A DNA stretch of 64,000 bases, taken from contig NW_027488848.1 of assembly GCF_050948215.1 (NCBI RefSeq), positions 186,001-250,000 on the forward strand. The letters run 5' to 3'. Each line of letters begins with the position of its first letter. Position 1 is the stretch's first letter. Under the pieces are notes generated by a model that had not been told where the DNA came from, did not search any database, and saw only the letters and a program-made list of their open reading frames with translations. A program made the translations under genes and the position numbers. Of the stretch, positions 21,301 to 36,400 are shown in pieces. The stretch comes from Halictus rubicundus (lineage: Eukaryota; Arthropoda; Insecta; Hymenoptera; Halictidae).

Positions 21301-24300
21301 TAGGATAGAGGATACGATATTATAGAGGATAGGATAGGATAGAGGATAAGATAGGGTAGAGGATAGGATAGGATAGAGGATAGGATAGGATAGGATAGAG
21401 GATAGGATAGGATAGGATAGAGGATAGGATACGATAGAGGATAGGATAGGATAGAGGATCGGATAGGGGATTGGATAGGATAGAGGATAGGATAGCGGAT
21501 AGGATAGGATAGAGTATAGAATAGGATAGAGGATAGGATAGGATAGAGGATAGGATAGCGGATAGGATAGGATAGAGTATAGAATAGGATAGAGGATAGG
21601 ATAGGATAGAGGATAGAATAGGATTGATGATAGGATAGGATAGAGGAAAGGATAGGATAGAGGATCGGATAGGTGATTGGATAGGATAGAGGATGGGATA
21701 GGATAGAGGATAGTATAGGATAGAGGATAGGATAGGATAGAGGATAGGATAGGATAGAGGATAGGATAGGATAGAGGATAGGATAGGATAGAGGATAGGA
21801 TAGGATAGAGGATAGTATAGGATAGAGGATAGGATAGGATAGAGGATAGGATAGGATAGGATAGAGGATAGGATAGGATAGAGGATCGGATAGGGGATTG
21901 GATAGGATAGAGGATAGGATTGATGATAGGATAGGATAGATGATAGGATAGGATAGAGGATAGGATAGGATAGAGGATATGATAGGATAGAGGATCGGAT
22001 AGGGGATTGGATAGGATAGAGGATAGGATAGCGGATAGGATAGGATAGAGTATAGAATAGGATAGAGGATAGGATAGGATAGAGGATAGGATAGCGGATA
22101 GGATAGGATAGAGTATAGAATAGGATAGAGGATAGGATAGGATAGAGGATAGAATAGGATTGATGATAGGATAGGATAGAGGAAAGGATAGGATAGAGGA
22201 TCGGATAGGTGATTGGATAGGATAGAGGATAGGATAGGATAGAGGATAGTATAGGATAGAGGATAGGATAGGATAGAGGATAGGATAGGATAGAGGATAG
22301 GATAGGATAGAGGATAGGATAGGATAGAGGATAGTATAGGATAGAGGATAGGATAGGATAGAGGATAGGATAGGATAGGATAGAGGATAGGATAGGATAG
22401 AGGATAGGATAGGATAGGATAGGATAGGATAGAGGATAGGATAGGATAGAGGATAGGATAGGATAGAGGATCGGATAGGGGATTGGATAGGATAGAGGAT
22501 AGGATTGATGATAGGATAGGATAGATGATAGGATAGGATAGAGGATAGGATAGGATAGAGGATATGATAGGATAGAGGATCGGATAGGGGATTGGATAGG
22601 ATAGAGGATAGGAAAGCATAGAGGATAGGATAGGATAGAGGATAGGATAGGGTAGAGGATATGATAGGATAGAGGGTCGGATAGGATAGAGGATAGGATA
22701 GGATAGGATAGAGGATAGGATAGTATTGAGGATAGTATAGGATAGAGGAAAGGATAGGATAGAGGATCGGATAGGTGATTGGATAGGATAGAGGATAGGA
22801 TAGGATAAAGGATAGTATAGGATAGAGGATAGGAAAAGCATAGAGGATAGGATAGGATAGAGGATAGGATAGGGTAGAGGATATGATAGGGTAGAGGATC
22901 GGATAGGATAGAGGATAGGATAGGATAGGATAGAGGATAGCATAGGATAGAGGATAGGATAGGATAGAGGATAGGATAGGATAGAGGATAGGATAGGATA
23001 GAGGATAGGATAGGATAGAGGATAGGATAGGATAGAGGATAGGATAGGATAGAGGATAGGATAGGATAGAGGATAGGATAGGATAGAGGATAGGATAGGA
23101 TAGAGGATAGGATAGGATAGAGGATAGGATAGGATAGAGGATATGATAGGATAGAGGATCGGATAGGATAGAGGATAGGATAGGATAGAGGATAGAATAC
23201 GATAGAGGATAGGATATTATAGAGGATAGGATAGGATAGAGGATAGGATAGGATAGAGGATAGGATAGGATAGAGGATAGGATATAGGATTGGATAGGAT
23301 AGAGGATAGGATACGATAGAGGATAGGATAGATGATAGGATAGGATAGAAGATAGGATAAGATAGAGGATAGGATAGGATGGAGGATATGATAGGATAGA
23401 TTATCGGATAGGATAGAGGATAGGAATAGGATAGAGGATAGGATAGGATAGAGGATAGGATATTATAGAGGATAGGATAGGATAGAGGATAGGATAGGAT
23501 AGAGGATAGGATAGGATAGAGGATAGGATAGGATAGAGGATAGGATAGGATAGAGGATAGGATAGGATAGAGGATAGGATAGGATAGAGGATAGGATAGG
23601 ATAGAGGATAGGATATAGGATTGGATAGGATAGAGGATAGGATACGATAGAGGATAGGATAGATGATAGGATAGGATAGAAGATAGGATAGGATAGAGGA
23701 TAGGATAGGATAGAGGATAGGATAGAGGATAGGATGGAGGATAGGATAGTGGATTGTATAGGATAGAGGATAGGATAGGATAGAGGATAGTATAGGATAG
23801 TGGATTGTATAGGATAGAGGATAGGATAGGATAGAGGATAGTATAGGATAGAGGATAGGATAGGATAGAGGATAGGATAGGATAGAGGATAGGATAGGAT
23901 AGAGGATAAGATAGGATAGAGGATAGGATAGGATAGAGGATAGGATAGGATAGGATAGAGGATAGGATAGGATAGAGGATAGGATAGGATAGAGGATATG
24001 ATAGGATAGAGGATCGGATAGGGGATTGGATAGGATAGAGGATAGGATAGCGGATAGGATAGGATAGAGTATAGAATAGGATAGAGGATAGGATAGGATA
24101 GAGGATAGAATAGGATTGATGATAGGATAGGATAGAGGAAAGGATAGGATAGAGGATCGGATTGGTGATTGGATAGGATAGAGGATAGGATAGGATAGAG
24201 TATAGGATAGGATAGAGGATAGGATAGGATAGAGGATAGGATAGGATAGGATAGAGGATAGGATAGGATAGAGGATAGGATAGGATAGAGGATAGGATAG

Positions 24301-27300
24301 GATAGAGGATAGGATAGGATAGAGGATAGGATAGGATAGAGGATAGGATAGGATAGAGGATAGGATAGGATAGAGGATAGGATAGGATAGAGGATCGGAT
24401 AGGGGATTGGATAGGATAGAGGATAGGATAGCGGATAGGATAGGATAGAGTATAGAATAGGATAGAGGATAGGATAGGATAGAGGATAGAATAGGATTGA
24501 TGATAGGATAGGATAGAGGAAAGGATAGGATAGAGGATCGGATAGGTGATTGGATAGGATAGAGGATGGGATAGGATAGAGGATAGTATAGGATAGAGGA
24601 TAGGATAGGATAGAGGATAGGATAGGATAGAGGATAGGATAGGATAGAGGATAGGATAGGATAGAGGATAGGATAGGATAGAGGATAGTATAGGATAGAG
24701 GATAGGATAGGATAGAGGATAGGATAGGATAGGATAGAGGATAGGATAGGATAGAGGATAGGATAGGATAGAGGATAGGATAGGATAGAGGATAGGATAG
24801 GATAGAGGATCGGATAGGGGATTGGATAGGATAGAGGATAGGATTGATGATAGGATAGGATAGAGGATAGGATAGGATAGAGGGATAGGATAGGATAGAG
24901 GATATGATAGGATAGAGGATCGGATAGGGGATTGGATAGGATAGAGGATAGGATAGGATAGAGGATAGGATAGGATTGAGGATAGTATAGGATAGAGGAA
25001 AGGATAGGATAGAGGGATCGGATAGGTGATTGGATAGGATAGAGGATAGGATAGGATAGAGGATAGTATAGGATAGAGGATAGGAAAAGCATAGAGGATA
25101 GGATAGGATAGAGGATAGGATAGGGTAGAGGATATGATAGGATAGAGGATCGGATAGGATAGAGGATAGGATAGGATAGGATAGAGGATAGCATAGGATA
25201 GAGGATAGGATAGGATAGAGGATAGGATAGGATAGAGGATAGGATAGGATAGAGGATAGGATAGGATAGAGGATAGGATAGGATAGAGGATAGGATAGGA
25301 TAGAGGTTAGGATAGGATAGAGGATAGGATAGGATAGAGGATATGATAGGATAGAGGATCGGATAGGATAGAGGATAGGATAGGATAGAGGATAGAATAC
25401 GATAGAGGATAGGATATTATAGAGGATAGGATAGGATAGAGGATAGGATAGGATAGAGGATAGGATAGGATAGAGGATAGAGGATAGGATAGAGGATAGG
25501 ATATAGGATTGGATAGGATAGAGGATAGGATACGATAGAGGATAGGATAGATGATAGGATAGGATAGAAGATAGGATAGGATAGAGGATAGGATAGGATA
25601 GAGGATATGATAGGATAGAGGATCGGATAGGATAGAGGATAGGATAGGATAGAGGATATGATAGGATAGAGGATCGGATAGGATAGAGGATAGGATAGGA
25701 TAGAGGATAGAATACGATAGAGGATAGGATATTATAGAGGATAGGATAGGATAGAGGATAGGATAGGATAGAGGATAGGATAGGATAGAGGATAGGATAG
25801 GATAGAGGATAGGATATAGGATTGGATAGGATAGAGGATAGGATACGATAGAGGATAGGATAGATGATAGGATAGGATAGAAGATAGGATAGGATAGAGG
25901 ATAGGATAGGATAGAGGATAGGATAGAGGATAGGATAGAGGATAGGATAGTGGATTGTATAGGATAGAGGATAGGATAGGATAGAGGATAGTATAGGATA
26001 GTGGATTGTATAGGATAGAGGATAGGATAGGATAGAGGATAGTATAGGATAGAGGATAGGATAGGATAGAGGATAGGATAGGATAGAGGATAGGATAGGA
26101 TGGAGGATAAGATAGGATAGAGGATAGGATAGGATAGAGGATAGGATAGGATAGGATAGAGGATAGGATAGGATAGGATAGAGGATAGGATAGGATAGAG
26201 GATAGGATAGGATAGAGGATATGATAGGATAGAGGATCGGATAGGGGATTGGATAGGATAGAGGATAGGATAGCGGATAGGATAGGATAGAGTATAGAAT
26301 AGGATAGAGGATAGGATAGGATAGAGGATAGAATAGGATTGATGATAGGATAGGATAGAGGAAAGGATAGGATAGAGGATCGGATTGGTGATTGGATAGG
26401 ATAGAGGATAGGATAGGATAGAGGATAGGATAGGATGGAGGATAGGATAGGATAGAGGATAGGATAGGATAGAGGATAGGATAGGATAGGATAGAGGATA
26501 GGATAGGATAGAGGATAGGATAGGATAGAGGATAGGATAGGATAGAGGATAGGATAGGATAGAGGATAGGATAGGATAGAGGATAGGATAGGATAGAGGA
26601 TAGGATAGGATAGAGGATAGGATAGGATAGAGGATAGGATAGGATAGAGGATAGGATAGGATAGAGGATAGTATAGGATAGTGGATTGTATAGGATAGAG
26701 GATAGGATAGGATAGAGGATAGTATAGGATAGAGGATAGGATAGGATAGAGGATAGGATAGGATAGAGGATAGGATAGGATAGAGGATAAGATAGGATAG
26801 AGGATAGGATAGGATAGAGGATAGGATAGGATAGGATAGAGGATAGGATAGGATAGAGGATAGGATAGGATAGAGGATAGGATAGGATAGAGGATATGAT
26901 AGGATAGAGGATCGGATAGGGGATTGGATAGGATAGAGGATAGGATAGCGGATAGGATAGGATAGAGTATAGAATAGGATAGAGGATAGGATAGGATAGA
27001 GGATAGAATAGGATTGATGATAGGATAGGATAGAGGAAAGGATAGGATAGAGGATCGGATTGGTGATTGGATAGGATAGAGGATAGGATAGGATAGAGGA
27101 TAGGATAGGATAGAGGATAGGATAGGATAGAGGATAGGATAGGATAGAGGATAGGATAGGATAGAGGATAGGATAGGATAGGATAGAGGATAGGATAGGA
27201 TAGAGGATAGGATAGGATAGAGGATAGGATAGGATAGAGGATAGGATAGGATAGAGGATAGGATAGGATAGAGGATAGGATAGGATAGAGGATAGGATAG

Positions 27301-27679
27301 GATAGAGGATAGGATAGGATAGAGGATAGGATAGGATAGAGGATAGGATAGGATAGAGGATAGGATAGGATAGAGGATAGGATAGGATAGAGGATAGGAT
27401 AGGATAGAGGATAGGATAGGATAGAGGATAGGATAGGATAGAGGATAGGATAGGATAGAGGATAGGATAGGATAGAGGATATGATAGGATAGAGGATCGG
27501 ATAGGGGATTGGATAGGATAGAGGATAGGATAGGATAGAGGATAGGATAGGATTGAGGATAGTATAGGATAGAGGAAAGGATAGGATAGAGGATCGGATA
27601 GGTGATTGGATAGGATAGAGGATAGGATAGGATAGAGGATAGGATAGGATAGAGGATAGGATAGGATAGAGGATAGGAT

Positions 27680-30600
27680 AGGGTAGAGGATAGGATAGGA
27701 TAGAGGATAGGATAGGATAGAGGATATGATAGGATAGAGGATCGGATAGGATAGAGGATAGGATAGGATAGAGTACGATAGAGGATAGGATATTATAGAG
27801 GATAGGATAGGATAGAGGATAGGATAGGATAGAGGATAGGATATAGGATTGGATAGGATAGAGGATAGGATACGATAGAGGATAGGATAGATGATAGGAT
27901 AGGATAGAAGATAGGATAGGATAGAGGATAGGATAGGATAGAGGATATGATAGGATAGAGGATCGGATAGGATAGAGGATAGGATAGGATAGAGGATATG
28001 ATAGGATAGTGGATTGTATAGGATAGAGGATAGGATAGGATAGAGGATAGTATAGGATAGAGGATAGGATAGGATAGAGGATAGGGTAGGATAGAGGATA
28101 GGATAGGATAGAGGATAAGATAGGATAGAGGATAGGATAGGATAGAGGATAGGATAGGATAGGATAGAGGATAGGATAGGATAGAGGATAGGATAGGATA
28201 GAGGATATGATAGGATAGAGGATCGGATAGGGGATTGGATAGGATAGAGGATAGGATAGCGGATAGTATAGGATAGAGTATAGAATAGGATAGAGGATAG
28301 GATAGGATAGAGGATAGAATAGGATTGATGATAGGATAGGATAGAGGAAAGGATAGGATAGAGGATCGGATTGGTGATTGGATAGGATAGAGGATAGGAT
28401 AGGATAGAGGATAGGATAGGATAGAGGATAGGATAGGATAGAGGATAGGATAGGATAGGATAGAGGATAGGATAGGATAGAGGATAGGATAGGATAGAGG
28501 ATAGGATAGGATAGAGGATAGGATAGGATAGAGGATAGGATAGGATAGAGGATAGGATAGGATAGAGGATAGGATAGGATAGAGGATAGGATAGGATAGA
28601 GGATATGATAGGATAGAGGATCGGATAGGGGATTGGATAGGATAGAGGATAGGATAGGATTGAGGATAGGATAGGATTGAGGATAGTATAGGATAGAGGA
28701 AAGGATAGGATAGAGGATCGGATAGGTGATTGGATAGGATAGAGGATAGGATAGGATAGAGGATAGGATAGGATAGAGGATAGGATAGGATAGAGGATAG
28801 GATAGGGTAGAGGATAGGATAGGATAGAGGATAGGATAGGATAGAGGATAGGATAGGATAGAGGATAGAATAGGATAGAGGATATGATAGGATAGAGGAT
28901 CGGATAGGATAGAGGATAGGATAGGATAGAGGATAGAATACGATAGAGGATAGGATATTATAGAGGATAGTATAGGATAGAGGATAGGATAGGATAGAAT
29001 ATAGAATAGGATAGAGGATAGGATACTATAGAGGATAGGATAAGATAGAGGATCGGGTAGGATAGAGGATAGGATACGATAGAGGATAGGATAGATGATA
29101 GGATAGGATAGAAGATAGGATAGGATAGAGGATAGGATAGGATAGAGGATATGATAGGATAGAGGATCGGATAGGATAGAGGATAGGATAGGATAGAGGA
29201 TATGATAGGATAGAGGATCGGATAGGATAGAGGATAGGATAGGATAGAGGATAGAATACGATAGAGGATAGGATATTATAGAGGATAGGATAGGATAGAG
29301 GATAGGATAGGATAGAGGATAGGATAGGATAGAGGATAGGATAGGATAGAGGATAGGATAGGATAGAGGATAGGATAGGATAGAGGATAGGATAGGATAG
29401 AGGATAGGATAGGATAGAGGATAAGATAGGATAGAGGATAGGATATAGGATTGGATAGGATAGAGGATAGGATACGATAGAGGATAGGATAGATGATAGG
29501 ATAGGATAGAAGATAGGATAGGATAGAGGATAGGATAGGGTAGAGGATAGGATAGAGGATAGGATAGTGGATTGTATAGGATAGAGGATAGGATAGGATA
29601 GAGGATAGTATAGGATAGTGGATTGTATAGGATAGAGGATAGGATAGGATAGAGGATAGTATAGGATAGAGGATATAATAGGATAGAGGATAGGATAGGA
29701 TAGAGGATAGGATAGGATAGAGGATAGGATAGGATAGAGGATAGGATAGGATAGGATAGAGGATTGGATAGGGTAGAGGATAGGATAGGATAGGATAGAG
29801 GATAGGATAGGATAGGATAGAGGATAGGATAGGATAGAGGATAGGATAGGATAGAGGATATGATAGGATAGAGGATCGGATAGGGGATTGGATAGGATAG
29901 AGGATAGGATAGCGGATAGGATAGGATAGAGTATAGAATAGGATAGAGGATAGGATAGGATAGAGGATAGAATAGGATTGATGATAGGATAGGATAGAGG
30001 AAAGGATAGGATAGAGGATCGGATAGGTGATTGGATAGGATAGAGGATAGGATAGGATAGAGGATAGGATAGGATAGAGGATAGGATAGGATAGAGGATA
30101 GGAGAGGATAGAGGATAGGATAGGATAGAGGATAGGATAGGATAGGATAGAGGATAGGATAGGATAGAGGATAGGATAGGATAGCGGATAGGATAGGATA
30201 GAGGATAGGATAGGATAGAGGATAGGATAGGATAGAGGATAGGATAGGATAGAGGATAGGATAGGATAGAGGATAGGATAGGATAGAGGATAGGATAGGA
30301 TAGAGGATAGGATAGGATAGAGGATCGGATAGGTGATTGGATAGGATAGAGGATAGGATAGGATAGAGGATAGTATAGGATAGAGGATAGGATAGCATAG
30401 AGGATAGGATAGGATAGAGGATAGGATAAGATAGACGATAGTATAGGATAGAGGATAGGATAGCATAGAGGATAGGATAGGATAGAGGATAGGATAGGAT
30501 AGAGGATAGGATATAGGATTGGATAGGTTAGAGGGTAGGATACGATAGTGGATAGGATAGATGATAGGATAGGATAGAGGATAGGATAGGATAGAGGATA

Positions 30601-33400
30601 GGATAGGATAGGATAGAGGATTGGATAGGGTAGAGGATAGGATAGGATAGAGGATAGGATAGGATAGAGGATAGGATAGGATAGAGGATAGGATAGGATA
30701 GAGCATACGATATTATAGAGGATAGGATAGTATAAAGGATAAGATAGGATAGAGGATAGGATAGGATAGAGGATAGGATAGGATAGGATAGAGGATAGGA
30801 TAGGATAGGATAGAGGATAGGATAGGATAGAGGATAGGATAGGATAGAGGATCGGATTGGGGATTGGATAGGATAGAGGATAGGATAGCGGATAGGATAG
30901 GATAGAGTATAGAATAGGATAGAGGATAGGATAGGATAGAGGAAAGGATAGGATAGAGGATCGGATAGGTGATTGGATAGGATAGAGGATGGGATAGGAT
31001 AGAGGATAGTATAGGATAGAGGATAGGATAGGATAGAGGATAGGATAGGATAGAGGATAGGATAGGATAGAGGATAGGATAGGATAGAGGATAAGATAGG
31101 ATAGAGGATAGTATAGGATAGAGGATAGGATAGGATAGAGGATAGGATAGGATAGGATAGAGGATAGGATAGGATAGAGGATACGATAGGATAGGATAGG
31201 ATAGAGGATAGGATAGGATAGAGGATAGGATAGGATAGAGGATCGGATAGGGGATTGGATAGGATGGAGGATAGGATTGATGATAGGATAGGATAGAGGA
31301 TAGGATAGGATAGAGGATAGGATAGGATTGAGGATAGTATAGGATAGAGGAAAGGATAGGATACAGGATCGGATAGGTGATTGGATAGGATAGAGGATAG
31401 GATAGGATAGAGGATAGTATAGGATAGAGGATAGGAAAGCATAGAGGATAGGATAGGATAGAGGATAGGATAGGGTAGAGGATATGATAGGATAGAGGAT
31501 CGGATAGGATAGAGGATAGGATAGGATAGGATAGAGGATAGCATAGGATAGAGGATAGGATAGGATAGAGGATAGGATAGGATAGAGGATAGGATAGGAT
31601 AGAGGATATGATAGGATAGAGGATCGGATAGGATAGAGGATAGGATAGGATAGAGGATATGATAGGATAGAGGATCGGATAGGATAGAGGATAGGATAGG
31701 ATAGAGGATAGAATACGATAGAGGATAGGATATTATAGAGGATAGGATAGGATAGAGGATAGGATAGGATAGAGGATAGGATAGGATAGAGGATAGGATA
31801 GGATAGAGGATAGGATAGGATAGAGGATAGGATAGGATAGAGGATAGGATAGGATAGAGGATAGGATAGGATAGAGGATAGGATAGGATAGAGGATAAGA
31901 TAGGATAGAGGATAGGATAGAGGATAGGATACGATAGAGGATAGGATAGATGATAGGATAGGATAGAAGATAGGATAGGATAGAGGATAGGATAGGGTAG
32001 AGGATAGGATAGAGGATAGGATAGTGTATTGTATAGGATAGAGGATAGGATAGGATAGAGGATAGTATAGGATAGTGGATTGTATAGGATAGAGGATAGG
32101 ATAGGATAGAGGATAGTATAGGATAGAGGATAGGATAGGATAGAGGATAGGATAGGATAGAGGATAAGATAGGATAGAGGATAGGATAGGATAGAGGATA
32201 GGATAGGATAGGATAGAGGATAGGATAGGATAGAGGATAGGATAGGATAGAGGATATGATAGGATAGAGGATCGGATAGGGGATTGGATAGGATAGAGGA
32301 TAGGATAGCGGATAGGATAGGATAGAGTATAGAATAGGATAGAGGATAGGATAGGATAGAGGATAGAATAGGATTGATGATAGGATAGGATAGAGGAAAG
32401 GATAGGATAGGGGATCGGATAGGTGATTGGATAGGATAGAGTATAGGATAGGATAGAGGATAGGATAGGATAGAGGATAGGATAGGATAGAGGATAGGAT
32501 AGGATAGAGGATAGGATAGGATAGAGGATAGGATAGGATAGAGGATAGGATAGGATAGAGGATAGGATAGGATAGGATAGAGGATAGGATAGGATAGAGG
32601 ATAGGATAGGATAGAGGATAGGATAGGATAGAGGATAGGATAGGATAGAGGATAGGATAGGATAGAGGATAGGATAGGATAGAGGATAGGATAGGATAGA
32701 GGATAGGATAGGATAGAGGATAGGATAGGATAGAGGATAGGATAGGATAGAGGATAGGATAGGATAGGATAGAGGATAGGATAGGATAGAGGATAGGATA
32801 GGATAGAGGATAGGATAGGATAGAGGATAGGATAGGATAGAGGATAGGATAGGATAGAGGATAGGATAGGATAGAGGATAGGATAGGATAGAGGATAGGA
32901 TAGGATAGAGGATAGGATAGGATAGAGGATAGGATAGGATAGAGGATAGGATAGGATAGAGGATAGGATAGGATAGAGGATAGGATAGGATAGAGGATAT
33001 GATAGGATAGAGGATCGGATAGGGGATTGGATAGGATAGAGGATAGGATAGGATAGAGGATAGGATACGATTGAGGATAGTATAGGATAGAGGAAAGGAT
33101 AGGGTAGAGGATCGGATAGGTGATTGGATAGGATAGAGGATAGGATAGGATAGAGGATAGTATAGGATAGGGGATAGGATAGCATAGAGGATAGGATAGG
33201 ATAGAGGATAGGATAGGATAGAGGATAGGATAGGATAGAGGATAGGATAGGGTAGAGGATAGGATAGGATAGAGGATAGGATAGGATAGAGGATAGGATA
33301 GGATAGAGGATAGAATAGGATAGAGGATATGATAGGATAGAGGATCGGATAGGATAGAGGATAGGATAGGATAGAGGATAGAATACGATAGAGGATAGGA
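27680..33400 (+). repeat. 5.7-kb higher-order unit, first copy
   Basis: Marker positions 27679 (TAGGGTAGAG), 27771 (GAGTACGA), 27999 and 28259 recur 5,722 bp later at 33401, 33493, 33721 and 33981. From about 28600 rightward the offset is 5,688 bp, for example 33381 with 39069. The 34-bp change corresponds to two 17-bp units lost from the second copy between markers at 28367 and 28601. The block runs directly into the second copy, so it is a true tandem duplication. Confidence 0.9.
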
Positions 33401-36400
33401 TAGGGTAGAGGATAGGATAGGATAGAGGATAGGATAGGATAGAGGATATGATAGGATAGAGGATCGGATAGGATAGAGGATAGGATAGGATAGAGTACGA
33501 TAGAGGATAGGATATTATAGAGGATAGGATAGGATAGAGGATAGGATAGGATAGAGGATAGGATATAGGATTGGATAGGATAGAGGATAGGATACGATAG
33601 AGGATAGGATAGATGATAGGATAGGATAGAAGATAGGATAGGATAGAGGATAGGATAGGATAGAGGATATGATAGGATAGAGGATCGGATAGGATAGAGG
33701 ATAGGATAGGATAGAGGATATGATAGGATAGTGGATTGTATAGGATAGAGGATAGGATAGGATAGAGGATAGTATAGGATAGAGGATAGGATAGGATAGA
33801 GGATAGGGTAGGATAGAGGATAGGATAGGATAGAGGATAAGATAGGATAGAGGATAGGATAGGATAGAGGATAGGATAGGATAGGATAGAGGATAGGATA
33901 GGATAGAGGATAGGATAGGATAGAGGATATGATAGGATAGAGGATCGGATAGGGGATTGGATAGGATAGAGGATAGGATAGCGGATAGTATAGGATAGAG
34001 TATAGAATAGGATAGAGGATAGGATAGGATAGAGGATAGAATAGGATTGATGATAGGATAGGATAGAGGAAAGGATAGGATAGAGGATCGGATTGGTGAT
34101 TGGATAGGATAGAGGATAGGATAGGATAGAGGATAGGATAGGATAGAGGATAGGATAGGATAGGATAGAGGATAGGATAGGATAGAGGATAGGATAGGAT
34201 AGAGGATAGGATAGGATAGAGGATAGGATAGGATAGAGGATAGGATAGGATAGAGGATAGGATAGGATAGAGGATAGGATAGGATAGAGGATATGATAGG
34301 ATAGAGGATCGGATAGGGGATTGGATAGGATAGAGGATAGGATAGGATTGAGGATAGGATAGGATTGAGGATAGTATAGGATAGAGGAAAGGATAGGATA
34401 GAGGATCGGATAGGTGATTGGATAGGATAGAGGATAGGATAGGATAGAGGATAGGATAGGATAGAGGATAGGATAGGATAGAGGATAGGATAGGGTAGAG
34501 GATAGGATAGGATAGAGGATAGGATAGGATAGAGGATAGGATAGGATAGAGGATAGAATAGGATAGAGGATATGATAGGATAGAGGATCGGATAGGATAG
34601 AGGATAGGATAGGATAGAGGATAGAATACGATAGAGGATAGGATATTATAGAGGATAGTATAGGATAGAGGATAGGATAGGATAGAATATAGAATAGGAT
34701 AGAGGATAGGATACTATAGAGGATAGGATAAGATAGAGGATCGGGTAGGATAGAGGATAGGATACGATAGAGGATAGGATAGATGATAGGATAGGATAGA
34801 AGATAGGATAGGATAGAGGATAGGATAGGATAGAGGATATGATAGGATAGAGGATCGGATAGGATAGAGGATAGGATAGGATAGAGGATATGATAGGATA
34901 GAGGATCGGATAGGATAGAGGATAGGATAGGATAGAGGATAGAATACGATAGAGGATAGGATATTATAGAGGATAGGATAGGATAGAGGATAGGATAGGA
35001 TAGAGGATAGGATAGGATAGAGGATAGGATAGGATAGAGGATAGGATAGGATAGAGGATAGGATAGGATAGAGGATAGGATAGGATAGAGGATAGGATAG
35101 GATAGAGGATAAGATAGGATAGAGGATAGGATATAGGATTGGATAGGATAGAGGATAGGATACGATAGAGGATAGGATAGATGATAGGATAGGATAGAAG
35201 ATAGGATAGGATAGAGGATAGGATAGGGTAGAGGATAGGATAGAGGATAGGATAGTGGATTGTATAGGATAGAGGATAGGATAGGATAGAGGATAGTATA
35301 GGATAGTGGATTGTATAGGATAGAGGATAGGATAGGATAGAGGATAGTATAGGATAGAGGATATAATAGGATAGAGGATAGGATAGGATAGAGGATAGGA
35401 TAGGATAGAGGATAGGATAGGATAGAGGATAGGATAGGATAGGATAGAGGATTGGATAGGGTAGAGGATAGGATAGGATAGGATAGAGGATAGGATAGGA
35501 TAGGATAGAGGATAGGATAGGATAGAGGATAGGATAGGATAGAGGATATGATAGGATAGAGGATCGGATAGGGGATTGGATAGGATAGAGGATAGGATAG
35601 CGGATAGGATAGGATAGAGTATAGAATAGGATAGAGGATAGGATAGGATAGAGGATAGAATAGGATTGATGATAGGATAGGATAGAGGAAAGGATAGGAT
35701 AGAGGATCGGATAGGTGATTGGATAGGATAGAGGATAGGATAGGATAGAGGATAGGATAGGATAGAGGATAGGATAGGATAGAGGATAGGAGAGGATAGA
35801 GGATAGGATAGGATAGAGGATAGGATAGGATAGGATAGAGGATAGGATAGGATAGAGGATAGGATAGGATAGCGGATAGGATAGGATAGAGGATAGGATA
35901 GGATAGAGGATAGGATAGGATAGAGGATAGGATAGGATAGAGGATAGGATAGGATAGAGGATAGGATAGGATAGAGGATAGGATAGGATAGAGGATAGGA
36001 TAGGATAGAGGATCGGATAGGTGATTGGATAGGATAGAGGATAGGATAGGATAGAGGATAGTATAGGATAGAGGATAGGATAGCATAGAGGATAGGATAG
36101 GATAGAGGATAGGATAAGATAGAGGATAGTATAGGATAGAGGATAGGATAGCATAGAGGATAGGATAGGATAGAGGATAGGATAGGATAGAGGATAGGAT
36201 ATAGGATTGGATAGGTTAGAGGGTAGGATACGATAGTGGATAGGATAGATGATAGGATAGGATAGAGGATAGGATAGGATAGAGGATAGGATAGGATAGG
36301 ATAGAGGATTGGATAGGGTAGAGGATAGGATAGGATAGAGGATAGGATAGGATAGAGGATAGGATAGGATAGAGGATAGGATAGGATAGAGCATACGATA